NCBI GenBank assembly: GCA_914767715.1
Contig: OU612067.1
Location: 5,580,001 to 5,644,000, forward strand
Length of the DNA: 64,000 nt
Direction: 5' to 3'
From: Membranipora membranacea
Taxonomy: Eukaryota; Bryozoa; Gymnolaemata; Cheilostomatida; Membraniporidae
The notes below the pieces were generated by a model that made no database searches, was not told the DNA's origin, and saw only the letters and a program-made list of their open reading frames with translations. Positions 1-12,660 of the stretch are shown in pieces (within the stretch, counting starts at the first letter, position 1; every line of letters begins with the position of its first letter). A program made the position numbers and the translations under genes.

Positions 1-185
1 GGTTCCTTGCATATACACTCATCCACAACCCAGATTTACTGAACTACAGAAAAGTCGAGGTAATGGAGGAGGATAAGATAGATGGGATAGCGCGTAAACA
101 TAAGATAGTTCTAGCGATTCATCGGAAAAATCAAGGGGAGGCAACAAGTGATCTCTACAGAGACTCAAGTGACGCTGAGGCTTAA
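1..185 (+). CDS. STRA6-like protein, terminal exon only (5' part outside window)
   Basis: The window opens inside the last coding exon of a STRA6-like membrane receptor. The open frame starts at base 3 and ends at TAA 183-185. It reads FLAYTLIHNPDLL, then a basic stretch with KHKIVLAIHRKNQGEATSDL, and ends SSDAEA. This matches the last exon of the downstream gene (10325-10511) almost residue for residue over the first 50 residues, and the AYTLxHNP motif is typical of the cytoplasmic C-terminus of vertebrate STRA6. STRA6 is known as the plasma-membrane receptor that takes retinol from retinol-binding protein; the ligand here is unknown. The upstream exons are not visible, so intactness cannot be judged. 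A possible polyadenylation signal, AATAAA, lies at 456-461. Confidence 0.85.
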   Translation, partial: FLAYTLIHNPDLLNYRKVEVMEEDKIDGIARKHKIVLAIHRKNQGEATSDLYRDSSDAEA

Positions 186-1437
186 GATTCATCCGTCTTG
201 CTTTTAAAGTCTGCTGGCAAAAGAATCATGGCATTATAAAACTTTGGTAGGAGTCTTTTACAAATAATTACTAACGGATATATAAGGGTTTAACATTATC
301 AGTCTTTCAATGTCTGTATTTTGTATCTCTGCATTAAAAGTGATTTTGGCATATTTTTCTTTACACGGGAATATAGACAGGTATTCTTTAGTTCATTTGA
401 TGCTACTTTGATTTCAAAACTTTGGACTGAGTTTGTCAGATGTGATATATGAGGGAATAAACAAACACATTCTATAATCTGAGGTAGTACTTTGGATGTT
501 TGATGAATTGGCTTTGCTTTTCCCATTAAATGCCTCTGCTTCAAATGGTTTATCAGTAGAAACCCATAGTTATCTCCACTTTCTTTTCACAGTGAATCTG
601 TTACTAGAAATGATAAAAATACATGTTGAGATTCATTACATTATAAAAAATAGTTTTAATAAACAGTGAATGATGGGGATTGACACGTTGAGGTTGAATT
701 CACAGGTCAGTCGCTGGCAATGCTTGTGAACTGAGAGAGAGATTATCATTTCCATGCTTCTGTTGTCAGGGAGGGTCTAGAAAGTTTCGCCTCCATGTTC
801 AAACTACAATTAAGAAATCATTTCATTGTTTCACTGTGTCAAATGATTCAGGTGATAACAAGGGAGTCGCTTCAATTTATGATGAGATTAATGCGCTATG
901 CCAAATAGGATTATGATTCTTGTTCAGGAGTAGCCATTATACTCTGTTAGCTCAATCTGCCTATAGACACATGGAGAGGAGGTGATGTGTCTTGTATTGA
1001 GCCCACAGACTGGCTTCTATTCTGTGAGCATTGACCACACAGATCGTCATGGATTATTCATAGTATTGCTGTAAATGGTGATCATAGTTGGAGCTAACAA
1101 CGCTCGCTGGGTAATCTTATAGCATTGTCACCTTACAAAATTGATGCCATCACTGAGCGTAATCGTTACTACGTAAGGTGAATGTAGCAAAGCTTTACCC
1201 TGTGCTGTTATGGATGAGCTGATAAGCTGCTGACTGTAGCAATCAGGAAGAGTCAATTGTTATGTAAGTTAACTATAAATATTGACATTTTTCCTTTTTC
1301 TGTTCCTTAGGAATTGTAGGTTGGCTGTTAGTCTACTGGTATCCTCAAATCACGATTACCATGTTTAGATGCTTTATTTTTCTGCAGGTTGGTGGCTGAC
1401 TTCATCTTAGATCTACAGAAACCGTCAAAATTGTCAC
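186..1437. other. Intergenic spacer between tandem STRA6-like genes
   Basis: The first ~190 bases are the 3' UTR of the upstream gene and align with bases 512-690 after the stop of the second copy (shared blocks such as CATTATAAA, TAATTACTAA, CTGTATTTTGT and AAAGTGATTTTG). The rest, up to the first recognised coding exon at 1438, should contain the promoter and 5' UTR of the second gene. I see no clear TATA box or CpG-rich stretch. Confidence 0.5.
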
Positions 1438-4400
1438 ATGATAATGGCGTCAACGATTGCGATAACCTCAAACGACTGTCACTACAGAAAGGATAACTCC
1501 ACAGACTGGCACTACTCTTGTGAAGAGGGCTTCTGGTTTCTCAATGACTACATATTCTTTGCCATGTCTGTAAGTAGGAAGTTGAATGTGTTTCTAGCTC
1601 CTACCCTAGATATTCTAGCACATAATTAATCTCATTATCACAACCTCTGGAATAACACTGACTAGTTACTAGCTAGGATAGAATGGAGCGGACTTAGTTT
1701 ATAGCAATGACATACCAGTAGGCTGATTAAGCTTCGTAATACTCTGTCAAGTCTAAAATGCTTTGCTATATCAGTGCCATAGTAGCGAGTAACTGCGAAG
1801 TAATAGTGGTAGGTTTTAGTAAGTCTTGTAAATGTTTGAGATGGGAAAGAGGGGGCGGGGGCTGGAATAAGTTTGTCGACTCATGCTTTCTAGCTGTTTG
1901 GAAGAGAGTTGTCTCCTCACGAAAAAAGGATAAGAAGAAAACTCTCCTCAATCTTAGGTTTTTTCATTGTTCTCTCTGGTTTTTGAAAGAAGGACAGGAG
2001 AAGTTGTCTTGTTTTATTCGTAAATAGAAGTCATCATCCCCTACAGAAATAAAGGGTTTTTACAGCTTTCCATTCATCCTGATTATTGATCAAAAAGTTG
2101 TTTAAAATTGGGTTGAAAGTAGCCAAGACATTGGCTAAGTTGTAAGTGGACCTTTAAACTAGTTGTCGGAATAGCTTCATTGTCAAACTGCTTTCTATCT
2201 ATGTGAATCTGATGATATTTGAAGTTGAATTGTTGTTGTAGTCAGACCATTTTGGTAAAAACAACAGTTCAATTGCATCAGCTTCGTTATTGGGTGAGGT
2301 GTATTTCAATCTTCAACATTTTGTTTGCAGGTGACAGCACATCTACTCATGTTGTTTCTCTCAAGGCGTGATGGATCTAAACGCAGTCTGTGTAGAGGGC
2401 ACCCAGGAATAATATTGTAAGTTGATGTCTTCATATCTGTCAAAATGCATGTTGATGATTGTCTAGCATAACACTGCTTGCCCGACAGCTTCAATTTGTA
2501 ATACCGACCTTAAGAGACTTGAGATCTGATTCTGCATAGTTCTGCATATTGCTGACAATTAGCCTTATCCCGAACACTCAATACCCATATCTCCTAGCCT
2601 ACATGCTGCTGATATGCCAACTTCGGTATCCACCCATTCACAATACTTACTCCTCTTACTATTATATTGATTCATATAAATTAAACAATATCTATCAAAA
2701 TCTGCTGTCCTGAGAAATACCCTTCTCTAGCCTGTAGCTATAAATCTAAAACATATTTTAATAGCTGTAATGCTTTTATGAATTCTTTCTAGCCCTCTGA
2801 ACATGCTGGACGGTTATGAGAACAGATTAGCTTATTGTGCAGCCTTTGGATCTATGACCTTTGAGCTTACGAGTATATTGTATAGTCCCTATGGCAGATT
2901 TACAACCTTCGCTATTGGTCATGCTGTTAAAGATGATCCGATTATAAGATCAGCCCCTGTAGCACGATGTAAGTTTGTTTCCTCTTATGTGTGTGTGCTG
3001 CATACAGGTCTTAATACAGATTTTCTTGAGACTAGAAGCAGAAAACATGATTTAAATGGCCGTTATTTGTTCATAATATAATTCTATTGTCATGTAATTA
3101 ACATCGGTCAAGTTTGATCCAATATTCCTGCATATCAGATCACTCTCAGTCTACTGGTGAGTCACCCACATTTGCTGTCGTTTTGAGGGAGGGGGGGGGG
3201 GTAGCAACAGTGGGAAAATTGGATCAAACTTGATCCTTTACGTCCCCATACACTTGCTGTATTTAAATAACCGAAATGTTTACCTTAATGTGTAAAACCT
3301 TAGTTCTAACTTCTATGTGTTAAGCCTCAATCAGTTTTGCTGAATTGGTATCCCTACACTAAGCTATCATGTAGAGGATTCCCAGCTAACAACAATTGAG
3401 AAAAAGAAATCTCAGAGCAATGTAATCTATGCTGTCTGATGAGAAGCATATCGAGATATAACCAACATCTTCCCCTTTCGAATGATCTCTGTTACCGTTT
3501 TACAGTTTTCCTGTTGCTGGCACAGGTGGTGATAATTACATTTCTATTCTACCCATTTTTCCTCTGTCTGTCGTCGAGGCATAAGCTCACAGGTGCCATC
3601 ACTGGAGTTGTCCTTTCCGCGTACAAGTAAGTCCCCCACAAACATGATTTTTTTGTAAGCTGCATTTGCTTATTTTGAATTAGTCGAGGTGTGCCCTAGT
3701 TGTAAATTTGAGGTAAATGCTGTTTCTCTTTTCTGCTTTAGATTTTGTGTTTTTATATGGACTTCTACCTGTAAAAACACTGAGCTAGATATTCTATCTG
3801 CTAATTTTGTAAGTTTTAAATTAGAAATATTCAATATCTCCTTTTCCTACTCTTCATTAGTCGTCTTCAACTGATAAAGAAGAAATCACTTTTGTACAAG
3901 GATGCGCCGAATCTACTTGCCTAAGATTAGGTCTTCTCCTTTTCCAGATTTTCTTTCTACTCTTCTGCTTTTTCCAAAAATGCATGATAGTCTTGGTTTT
4001 AAGTTTGTTCATTGGTATATGGCTTCAGGTAAACCCAAGAGCCCTCAATTTTAGTGTCTCAACGCAAAAAGAATATCCTCTTTATCCCCAACAAAACCTA
4101 CACTTTCTCCACAAAAATAGTTGGCAGTCCTGCTTCTGTATATTGTTTTACTTATCCTTCTTCTTCTCAGATCATGGCTTTCATGTTTTGGCTTCAAGTG
4201 AGGACAACAACCGCAACCATGTAATATACTACTTTTTTTTGTAGAAAGTGAAGACATATTTCCTAGCAATTCTGTTGTGGCCTTGCATCATCTGTTCAGG
4301 TATACTGCTGTTGCAGTATATCACGATAATAGCTTGGTGTGTTAGGAACCGAACATATGGAGAATATATGATGCCTGAGGTAAAGTCTTGGTTAGTTCTA

Positions 4401-7400
4401 ATCTTTGAGTAGTAGCGAGTATCTTACAGAATATACTTGAATTCAGAGCTGCTACCTCACAAATATCTTCCAGTTTGAGTCTGTATTGCTTATTTTTAGT
4501 GAGTGGTAGTTTGAAATGTAGTTTGTTTAAAAATTCATACTCAGTATCATCATTGGTACTTTTTAAATTTTTTCATATATTAAATCTAAGATTTTGATAT
4601 ATCATACTTTGCAGCCCATAGCTCTGCCTCACCATTTGGTGCATGTCAAGTATTTACTTGGAAAGGATCCGCTCCCATGGAGTGAGAAGAAGTTCAGCAA
4701 TGTTTCAATGTTCAATAAAGAGAAATTCTTAGCACACTTCGGATTCAGACATATACCGGGGTTCAAGTTTCCTACTAGGGTTCTGGCTACTTTCTGTGTT
4801 ACAGTTCTTACAGTCTATCAGGTAAATTAAAATAATATCTTATCAACAGTTTATACTTTGTATATTACAAGATCCCTGAGAATCTGTGCTTTTTAAAGTC
4901 GACAACAAGGCCGTTGAGCTCTAATGACTAGAAATAGTGGCTTATCATATTTGAATGCGACAGCAATTTATAGTGGTATCTCGTACCGCATTCTAAGAAT
5001 ATTTATAGCAACTCGGCGAGAATTGAATGAAAGCTATAGTTAACCCACGCTTGTCTAAGATTAAGTTTAGTTCAACCCCACTGGAGTTGGTTCCTTTTTA
5101 ACGATTTGTAGCTTACCAGTAGGATGTGAGTGGCTTGAAAATCAAGGGAAAAGATCAAACCTCATCTAAGCTTGCCCATGTATAGAAACTCCATGCTGAT
5201 AACTGTATAGCTCGATTGTATACAAAAATGCACCATGCAGATATGCGTCAAGTGTGCTCAAGTATTTTTTGTGCTAACCATCAGTCACTATAATCGCAGA
5301 TAGGAGTGCAAGTTGGATTCCAAGTATACTCATTACTAAAGGTAGTGAGAAGGGTTGTGCGATGTGAGGCCGAAATACCTAAGACTCGTCTTCCTGGTTT
5401 GGTGCAAATCATTCTGAAAGGCAGAGCAGAGTTCATTCTCAAATATGCTAACTATGCTGTTCGTAAGTTCTTGTAAATACCGATATCAACGATAAACATG
5501 TTTACATATTTGTTACGTATTTACATGTTTATGATCTAAATGAATAAAACAGTATCCCTGATTTTTCTTATAGCAGATATCAGGATATAGAAGTCTGATC
5601 TAATATTTGAATTAGCATGCACTATCAAATATTTCATAGCAGAGCATACTGCCCTCTTGTCTGCCCACCAACAGTCAGTACTTTCAAAGTCCTTCCTATT
5701 TTAGATATATGGATAGTTACCCTGATATTCACATGTCTATTAGCTGTGCTCTATGTCTATCATATGTGTCTTTGCTACAGGTGAGCTTATGAAGCTATAT
5801 ACGTATTGAATCAGGTTAGATTTGGCCCAGATTGAAACAAGGCGAGTGATTTTATGACAGGAGCAAATGATCACAATATTTGTCTGACCAAAAAAATATA
5901 ATCTATAATGATAACTTCTAGCTGGAAGTCTGAACTTACCTTTTGTGAGATGCATTTCTGTGGCATGCTCAACTCCGATTCTACAAGATAATCTGATCAG
6001 GGTTTACAAACTTTATTGCTATGACTTTCACTTGATGAGAATGTTTTTTTAAAATCAGCCGTTGAGAATAAACTATCACAGAGTGAGTCATTATTTAACA
6101 AATCAATGATTTGACAAAAAGTTTGATGATCATAGTTGTTAGTCTTTTTGTTTAAGGAAGCACACGCTGAGAATTTATCGAGGAGATCGATCCTTATTTC
6201 CCTCGCAGTGGGTCAGACAAGCCAATCATACCATTCTAGTGAGTACAACTTTTCTTTTTTCAATAATACACCTTCTTGTATTATGGGTTTCATTAACAAA
6301 AAACAGGATAAAACAGAATAGTGATATGCAACTGTCTAATACTGAATTAAATACAGAAAATATACTAATTTGTTCCAAAACCATCAAGACTTGTTGACTT
6401 TTTGAGTGAAACACCTTACCCGACTCTTATATGGAAACATCATTTTAGACAACAGTGTAAAAAGCTAGAAAGAAAACCTTACCTTGTGTTTAATACAACA
6501 AGGTTCCAAAAATTCAGCCCTTATCCTACAAATATCGAGAGCACTTTGGCTAGCTATGGAACGCATATGGTTTGTTTGGGAGTTATGGAATGTACACTCA
6601 ACTGAATCGAGCAAATTAAGTTATGTTACACGACAGTGAAACAATAAAGTATTATTATTTCACCAATATTTTTGTGACATTTGTTTGTTTAGAGTTGCGC
6701 ATCTAACCAGGCTGGACTTCAGATAGTTTATACAATATGGGGTAAGTATAGTTCAAATTGCTATGAGAGGTTGTTAACTTAAATTATACAGCTGCTAATT
6801 TTCAGAGCTGAGGATCCATTGCTGTTTGTCTGATGTTACTACTAGGGGCACTGAGGGTAAGAAGTGAAGGAAGAAGATGCTCATCAACACACATGGATGG
6901 CTTCATACTGCTGGGGGCAGGTCGTACTAGAGAAGGCCTTAAAATATGTTTTCTAGCTGATAACCTGTCTGTTGTGCAGAAGTGTGTGTTTTGTTTATTA
7001 GTGTAACATGTCCGTTTTGTAGGTTTTGTATTGATTCAGATGATGCTTTACCTGATCGCCTGTTTTCTGGTATTCATTATCTGGGTACCACCTTATGAAT
7101 TTGGAATCTGGGGTATTATCATAAACTTGCTCCAGCTTATCATGTGAGTGTTCAAAATAATATGCTGTTGCCGCTGTTGCCGCTGTTGCCACTGTTGCCG
7201 CTGTTGCCGCTGTTATATTATATAATATATATGTATGCTGAAAAGGTCAACTTCCAGCACCTCGTAACTGAACTTCAAGTAGTCCCATATGGTCAGACTT
7301 TTGCTAATTTTTAAACTTTGATAACTGATTGTTTCAAATTGTACCTTGTGCATGCTTAAAATAAAGAGATGCTTAGAAAGTTGACAGCTATCAAGACGCA

Positions 7401-10400
7401 TTATGGTTAATTATTGACGCGACATTTTTTGCTTTTGTTTGCTACGTTGCACTTTATCATACTAGATACGCTGACTCTAATTATTACACAATTCCCATTC
7501 TACACTGAGTGAACTATGTAGTCATATGACACCAAAAAGAAAATCTTTGTGAAATGCTTGGCTTTGATTCTATCAAAGTTCTCTATCTGATAACAAAATA
7601 TTTCATTCATAACAATAAAAACTATCTCTGATTATTATTGCCCAGTCGCAGGTGTGCTCCAAACTGCCTGCAAGCTGAGAGCAGCTTGGCGCTTAATTTG
7701 GCAGCCGTGCCCCTAAGGCACCTGTATTTCTCAGTCTTTGGACAGAGACAAACTTGCAATTTTAACCAACTTTTAACCCATTGATGCAAAATGCAGATTT
7801 AAGTACCTCTGTGTACTTTTCTTTTTCAAGTGCACCGGTTGTATTGTATACGGTGATATACCTCTTCCATGTAATACTGAATCGTTTCTTCTTCCTTCAA
7901 CCTAAGATAAATCCAAAAGATGATAAGCTACCGCTAAGTATTGATAACAGGTAACAGTACCATATATTGATTTCCTCGCTTGTACGTTTATTACCCTACA
8001 GCAAGATATGAGATTTATGAATCCCCAGGTGTTCAATACCTAACAAAAACAGTGAATATGGCCTATAATCAAAGTGATTGTGGAAGAATCAGCAGTGCCA
8101 CCAGTCAAAAATTTAAATAGAGTGTTGTGGCATCAAAACATCTAGCCAGTAGCTTCTTCCCCAGCCATCCACCATTAGTGATGACATATGTTGAGGTTGA
8201 CCAATCAGGTTGGATCTCAGCTAGATTTTAAAGGCACCTGATTGGTCAACCTCAACATAAAAATGTCATCACTAATGGTGGATGGCTTGGGAAGAAGATA
8301 CTCCTTACATTTTGAGAGCTCTTATAACTCCATTCAAAGCTACTGGCTAGATGTTTTGATGCCACAACTCTCTATCTAAATTTTTGACTGGTGGCTATGC
8401 TGGGCAAAGCCCAGCTGTGACAGCAGTGGTTTAAAGTTGAAATGAGTAGAAGGCACTAAAGAGGTACCATTTTCATTATAGGGGAAAATTATCTGCTTAT
8501 GATGTACAAAGATTAGTGTTATAAATTAGACCATGAACCTTAGAATAATACCAGAAACCTGATTTTTTCACAGTTACGTTAAATAATTGTTGCTTGTTTT
8601 CATTTTTTTCCACCCCCAACAGAAAGCTGTATTCTCTCCAGATTTTCTCGGATTTACGTAGTATAACACTCTTGCCAATCATTAGAAAAAAAGAAATATT
8701 TGAGGGTAGGATCATGAGACGTTGTAACAATTTGATGTAGTATATATATGTACACAGATATATCCTCATATATTCCCATTTATTTACAGGAAAGCCTGGT
8801 ACAATGTTAGTTTCTTCTTTTTCTTCTGGAATCTATTCTTTGGACTTTTCTACGCTTTGACCAGGGTGTTAAAAGGGCTGTTTCTCGGCATATTATTTAT
8901 TCCAAGAATAGAGAGGCCCGTATTGATGAGAGGATTTGAGACTTGGGATGATGGTCAGTATGCCAAATCATCAGTTCTGTGAAGAATCTTGTTACATGTC
9001 AAAAAAAATTTTTTTTGCATCATTTTGTGCATCCATTTATCTTGTTGGATTGCTGGGAAATCCTTGATGGCAACATCACAAACGAACAAGACATTTTTTT
9101 TGGGCCAATATGTTGATTATATGTTAGGCTAAAACCTATTTCAATCTGTATTTGCATTTGTACTTTCCATTTCCGTTTTTGCTCTCAGGTTTCAATGCAT
9201 ACCTGTCGCTGCTGACAGTGATAAATGCTCATGACCATCCAGTGGTTAAGGTGGCAGTCAAACTCCTGATGGACCGATTTCAGGATAATCAAATCAAAAA
9301 CCAGCCCGGAGAAAATTTTACCATGTCTGGTAAGAATTTGTGAACAAAAATGAAATGAAATATGTAGTACATAGTTGAGAAGTACACATGTTTGGGGCGT
9401 GCCAAAGACAGTATGTCTATACTAGATTCATCAACTAGAAGAAAGGCAAATGAAGTGATGAAGTGATTATGTGATGATGCCTCCGATGTCATTGTATTGA
9501 ATGATACCCACAAGTCATTATCTGCATATAATTCATTGTTAAATCTACCTCCTTAACTTGAATTGACTTGAACTATGACGAGTACGGGAGAGGCTGACCT
9601 CATAATGATTATTCTTCATGACAAGGATAGAGAAAATGTATAGTGTTATCTTTTATGTTTTGTGAGTACTTTTTTGAGGAGAACATTTTTACGCCCAAAA
9701 GAAAATAAAATGGTATTTTCCGGACGATTTTATATAACATAAGTTTTATTTTATCTTAGTCATAGGAGTAAGGATAACAGTGCAATGTAAATATTGTTGC
9801 ATGACTCAGCAATGCATATATCGAAAAAACTAAATGAGAGAAGAATCAAAATTAAGAAGTCATCAAACAGTGACCTGGTGTCATTAGCGTCTGATCTGTC
9901 TTTGTGATTTATTGAAGTCTTCGACGTAGCTCTGATGATAATTCTCCACACTATGTTTGAATTTCTTGATTTGCCCAAAGACTATTATTAATTTTAGTGA
10001 ATTAATTTTGTGTTTATGTAGTTATCAACTGATTTCATTTAATTTCTTATATCTAATTGAAGGTGTCCACCCTTCTGTAGAGAAAGGTCATTCACGTAAA
10101 AAAAATCAGCGCAATACTAGAAATACAGCATCTGGGACAAAACGTGCAAGGTAAGACCAGAGGAGAGGACACAGGAATTATTGAGTGTTGTGGTCATATT
10201 AAATGTCTAACCACTTAGAAGTGGTACTGATTATATCAAAAGCATACAATGCAAGTAATAGTATTTGGAGAGATGGTACCACTTACTTCTCATCTTACTA
10301 GTGGTACCTATCATTGTGTTTCAGGTATTATTGGTTCCTTGCATATACACTTATCCATAACCCGGATTTACTGAGCTATCGAAAAGTCAGGACTATACCA

Positions 10401-10511
10401 GAGGACAAGATAGCCAGAATAACAGGGAAACATAAGATATCTCTAGCAATACATCGTAAAAGTCAGGGGGAGGCAACAAGCAAACTCTACAACACTGACG
10501 CTGTGATCTAA
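1438..10511 (+). CDS. STRA6-like multi-pass retinoid-uptake receptor homologue (17 coding exons, 704 aa)
   Basis: Exons: 1438-1569, 2331-2416, 2793-2968, 3506-3626, 3742-3808, 4245-4379, 4615-4821, 5300-5462, 5705-5780, 6157-6238, 6693-6741, 7023-7143, 7831-7950, 8790-8953, 9189-9329, 10063-10150, 10325-10511. All introns are GT..AG, phases agree, and the total is 2115 nt. The product (human STRA6 is 667 aa) has an extracellular N-terminus with an NST glycosylation site, then about nine hydrophobic segments (near residues 35-56, 80-100, 132-152, 156-180, 195-225, 296-312, 366-386, 435-455 and 515-535) and a basic cytoplasmic tail with AYTLIHNP. Diagnostic blocks are RGHPGII after the first TM, IPGFKFPTRVLA before the sixth (vertebrate: QPGFHLPLKLVL), and the tail. 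STRA6 moves retinol across the plasma membrane by engaging a serum binding protein; whether this copy does so is inference. The ATG at 1438 (or 1444) is chosen because it opens the frame of exon 1; an upstream 5' exon is possible. No stops or frameshifts are seen. Confidence 0.9.
3905..4110 (+). repeat. Interspersed repeat, intronic, second copy inverted at 22250-22480
   Basis: A pyrimidine-rich stretch with CTTTTTCCAAAAAT, then GGTATAT..GGT.TACCC.AGAGC and TGTCTCAACGCAAAAA, is matched in reverse complement by 22250-22480. It lies in the intron after exon 5 of the STRA6-like gene. The open frame it gives is hydrophobic but is not needed by the gene model, because exon 5 joins the exon at 4245 in phase. 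The element type is unknown. Confidence 0.5.
7168..7214. repeat. 9-bp microsatellite-like tandem repeat (GCTGTTGCC)n
   Basis: About five tandem units of GCTGTTGCC, one of them with an A, sit in the intron directly after exon 12 (7023-7143) of the STRA6-like gene. The repeat makes an apparent alanine/threonine-rich frame on the other strand, which I do not regard as coding. Confidence 0.85.
7645..7745 (+). mobile_element. SINE tail fragment (family of 56281 and 61433)
   Basis: The stretch GGTGTGCTC..A.CTGCCTGCAA..GAGAGCA..TTGGCGC followed by GCCCCT..AAGGCAC matches the body of the tRNA-derived SINE at 61433-61693. The tRNA-like head is missing here, so this is a 5'-truncated or decayed copy inside an intron of the STRA6-like gene. 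Confidence 0.6.
8097..8395. mobile_element. Foldback (long inverted-repeat) element
   Basis: The arms 8097-8210 and 8236-8395 are near-perfect reverse complements. The outer arm begins GCCACCAGTCAAAAATTTA, and the inner arm contains GGTTGACCAATCAGG / CCTGATTGGTCAACC. The arms are separated by a ~25-bp loop, and the right arm carries an extra ~43 bp with no partner on the left. No coding capacity is seen. It is a non-autonomous MITE or foldback element lying in an intron of the STRA6-like gene. Confidence 0.85.
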
Positions 10512-11227
10512 ACACAAATCCTCCATTTCGGTTTTAGAATCTACTGTTTATAAATCATAACATTATAAACCTTTGATAGAACTCTTCGATCTGTAATTAC
10601 TAATGGAAATAGAACTGTTTAGCAATTTTCAGTTTTTCATTATCTGTATTTTGTGTATTGATAAAAGTGATTTTGACAAAATATTGTTAGAATATTAACG
10701 AACACATTCTCAAGTCTCTTTGCCAAGGAATTATCGACAAATCTTTCAGATAAAGGCATGTGATTTAAAAACTTGGGCTGATATCTAAGGTAATATTACA
10801 TATGTTTGTGATTGATGGCTTCCATTGCGAGGGTTTGAAGACCTTCACAGATAAAATTCCCCTTTTTATCACATGATTTATCAGCAGATATATAAGGTAA
10901 ATCGACTCTCTACACCCTGTCTCTGTAACTAGCCTTCGAGGAATGGCTAGTTTAAAATGACATACGCCTTTCATTGTTGCAATGGATGAAAAGGTATAAA
11001 TTCAACAAGCAGATGACTTAGCTCTGTTTCCATGAGCCTTTCGAGCTCGAGCTAGACCGGGCTGTGTTGTCACTTCTCAGTCTGTCTGTTTAAAGATGAT
11101 TGATCGACCTGAAAGGCATTCTGTTGCAGGAACGACTTGAATATAAAAAAATCTTCAGGTTCAAGTTCTCGCATTTACCACTTGGTTATTGAGTCTTCAG
11201 GCAGGTCACTATTTATTCAACTGCATT

Positions 11228-11301
11228 TATGCACTTAGTTGTGGGTGACCAATTGGGCATATAATATATGCCCAATTTGTCACCCACAACTAAGTGCATA
11301 T
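11228..11301. repeat. Near-perfect palindrome / hairpin
   Basis: The arms GCACTTAGTTGTGGGTGAC (from 11231) and GTCACCCACAACTAAGTGC (to 11298) flank a second palindromic core around GGGCATATAATATATGCCC. Almost every base is paired and there is no loop, as in a very small foldback element. No gene is nearby. Confidence 0.85.
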
Positions 11302-11599
11302 ATTATATACTTTTATTGGCAACCAAAGTCATCTCATTCGAAATGTTTTGCAGTCAGTGCCAGAAAAAAAAGTTTTAAAAGAAGAAAAGAAACAGAAAGG
11401 AAATAATATCATCAATAATGTTGGTCAAGTCGATAATATATGGTTGAATAGTAATGTTTTGAATGTAATGTAAGGGTAAAGAATTGTATGTAGCAGAAAC
11501 TTGGTATCTTAGATTGCCAGTATGATATAAAAGTAAACGTTAATCACAAAAATTGAACTTGCTAGTGTTTTTATATCCTCTATAAATAAATGGAGGTGT

Positions 11600-12660
11600 C
11601 AAAAAATTGTTTATCTTATGCACAAAAAGTGAAGTGAAATAAAAAAAAAGCTTAGGAAGAGGTAGGAGTTGTAATGATTGTGTAATGGATTCGGTTGGAA
11701 TGAGATAATATGGAATGTAATGCACATTGGCAATAATGCGTAAAGCCGTTTTTGCAACAAAAATAATCTATTGAGGGCATTAGTGCAGGACAAGTTGCCA
11801 ATGATGTAATATGTGCGGGCACTTGCTATGCCCAAGAAGTATCTCAAATTTTGAAGTAGGTAAACATCCGTTGTACCTTTTCATATACATATTCTAGGTG
11901 ATCTTGCCATGAAAGCGAGTCATTCAACACAAAACCCAGAAGCCTTTTAGTTCTCTGTCTTTTTAATTTTTCATGACCTATGTACAGTTCCAGGGGATCT
12001 GAGATATTAAGTAGCATGTAATGAGATTTATGGACAGTTATAACCATCCGGTTACGATTGCACCAATCCAAAATGGCATTTAAATCTTCAGATGCCTTCG
12101 CCTTTAGTTGTTGAAGGTTTTTATTAGATGACAGAAACACTGTATCATCAGCATATGCATATGATGATAAATCTGATTTTGATGAAGTTAATAAATCAAT
12201 TATGAAGATGAGAACTAAATTTGGTGCTAAGATTGAACCTTGAGGGACCCCTATCGTGATAGGCAATCTACAACATTCAATATAATTGTGTTTAACAAAC
12301 TGCTTTCTGTCTGTCAGAAAGGTGTCAAGAAGTTTTAACATATCCTCCGATGCTGCAAGCCTTTAACTTATTGTGTAGTAAAATATGGGTACACAGTCAA
12401 ATGCCTTTTTGAAATCCAGAAAAAGCAATGTCATAATATTTCCATTAATTTTCTCCACCAAAGAGTCTGAAATAATTTTAAATAAATTATCTGAACAAGA
12501 ATGGCCTTTTCTTAATCCACATTGAAGCTCATGGATGATTTTGTTCTTAGTGAGATATTCTTGCAGATGATGATTTATTCGTTTCTCTCAAATATTTTTG
12601 AAAGAACAGGCAAGACTGAAATTGGCCTATAATTTGTTTGCATTGAGAATTGGGCCAAAA
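11600..12660 (-). pseudogene. Decayed non-LTR retrotransposon reverse transcriptase (CR1/L2-like)
   Basis: Read on the minus strand from 12660: NYRPISVLPVLSKIFER, then a frameshift near 12595; LQCGLRKGHS and LDFKKAFDCV, then an in-frame stop near 12365; an open block of 165 codons (12341-11844) with GVPQGSILAPNLVLIFIIDL, the catalytic YADDT box, and LGFVLNDSLSWQDHL; then another frameshift near 11846 and a C-terminal block with LNRLFLLQKR. These are the palm and thumb motifs of a LINE reverse transcriptase. No endonuclease domain is seen, so the copy is 5'-truncated. At least three lesions make it non-functional. Assignment to CR1/L2-type elements rests on the NYRPISVLP, FKKAFD and GVPQGS wording and is moderately sure. 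Confidence 0.9.

Noticed and set aside
3948-4029. Hydrophobic frame (FFLLFCFFQKCMIVLVL) as an extra STRA6 exon
   Set aside because: Exon 3742-3808 joins 4245-4379 in phase 0 and matches the STRA6 layout without it; the segment is also a copy of a repeat found at 22.3 kb.
6998-7192. MATAATAATA minus-strand frame
   Set aside because: It is the reverse reading of a 9-bp tandem repeat next to a true plus-strand exon.
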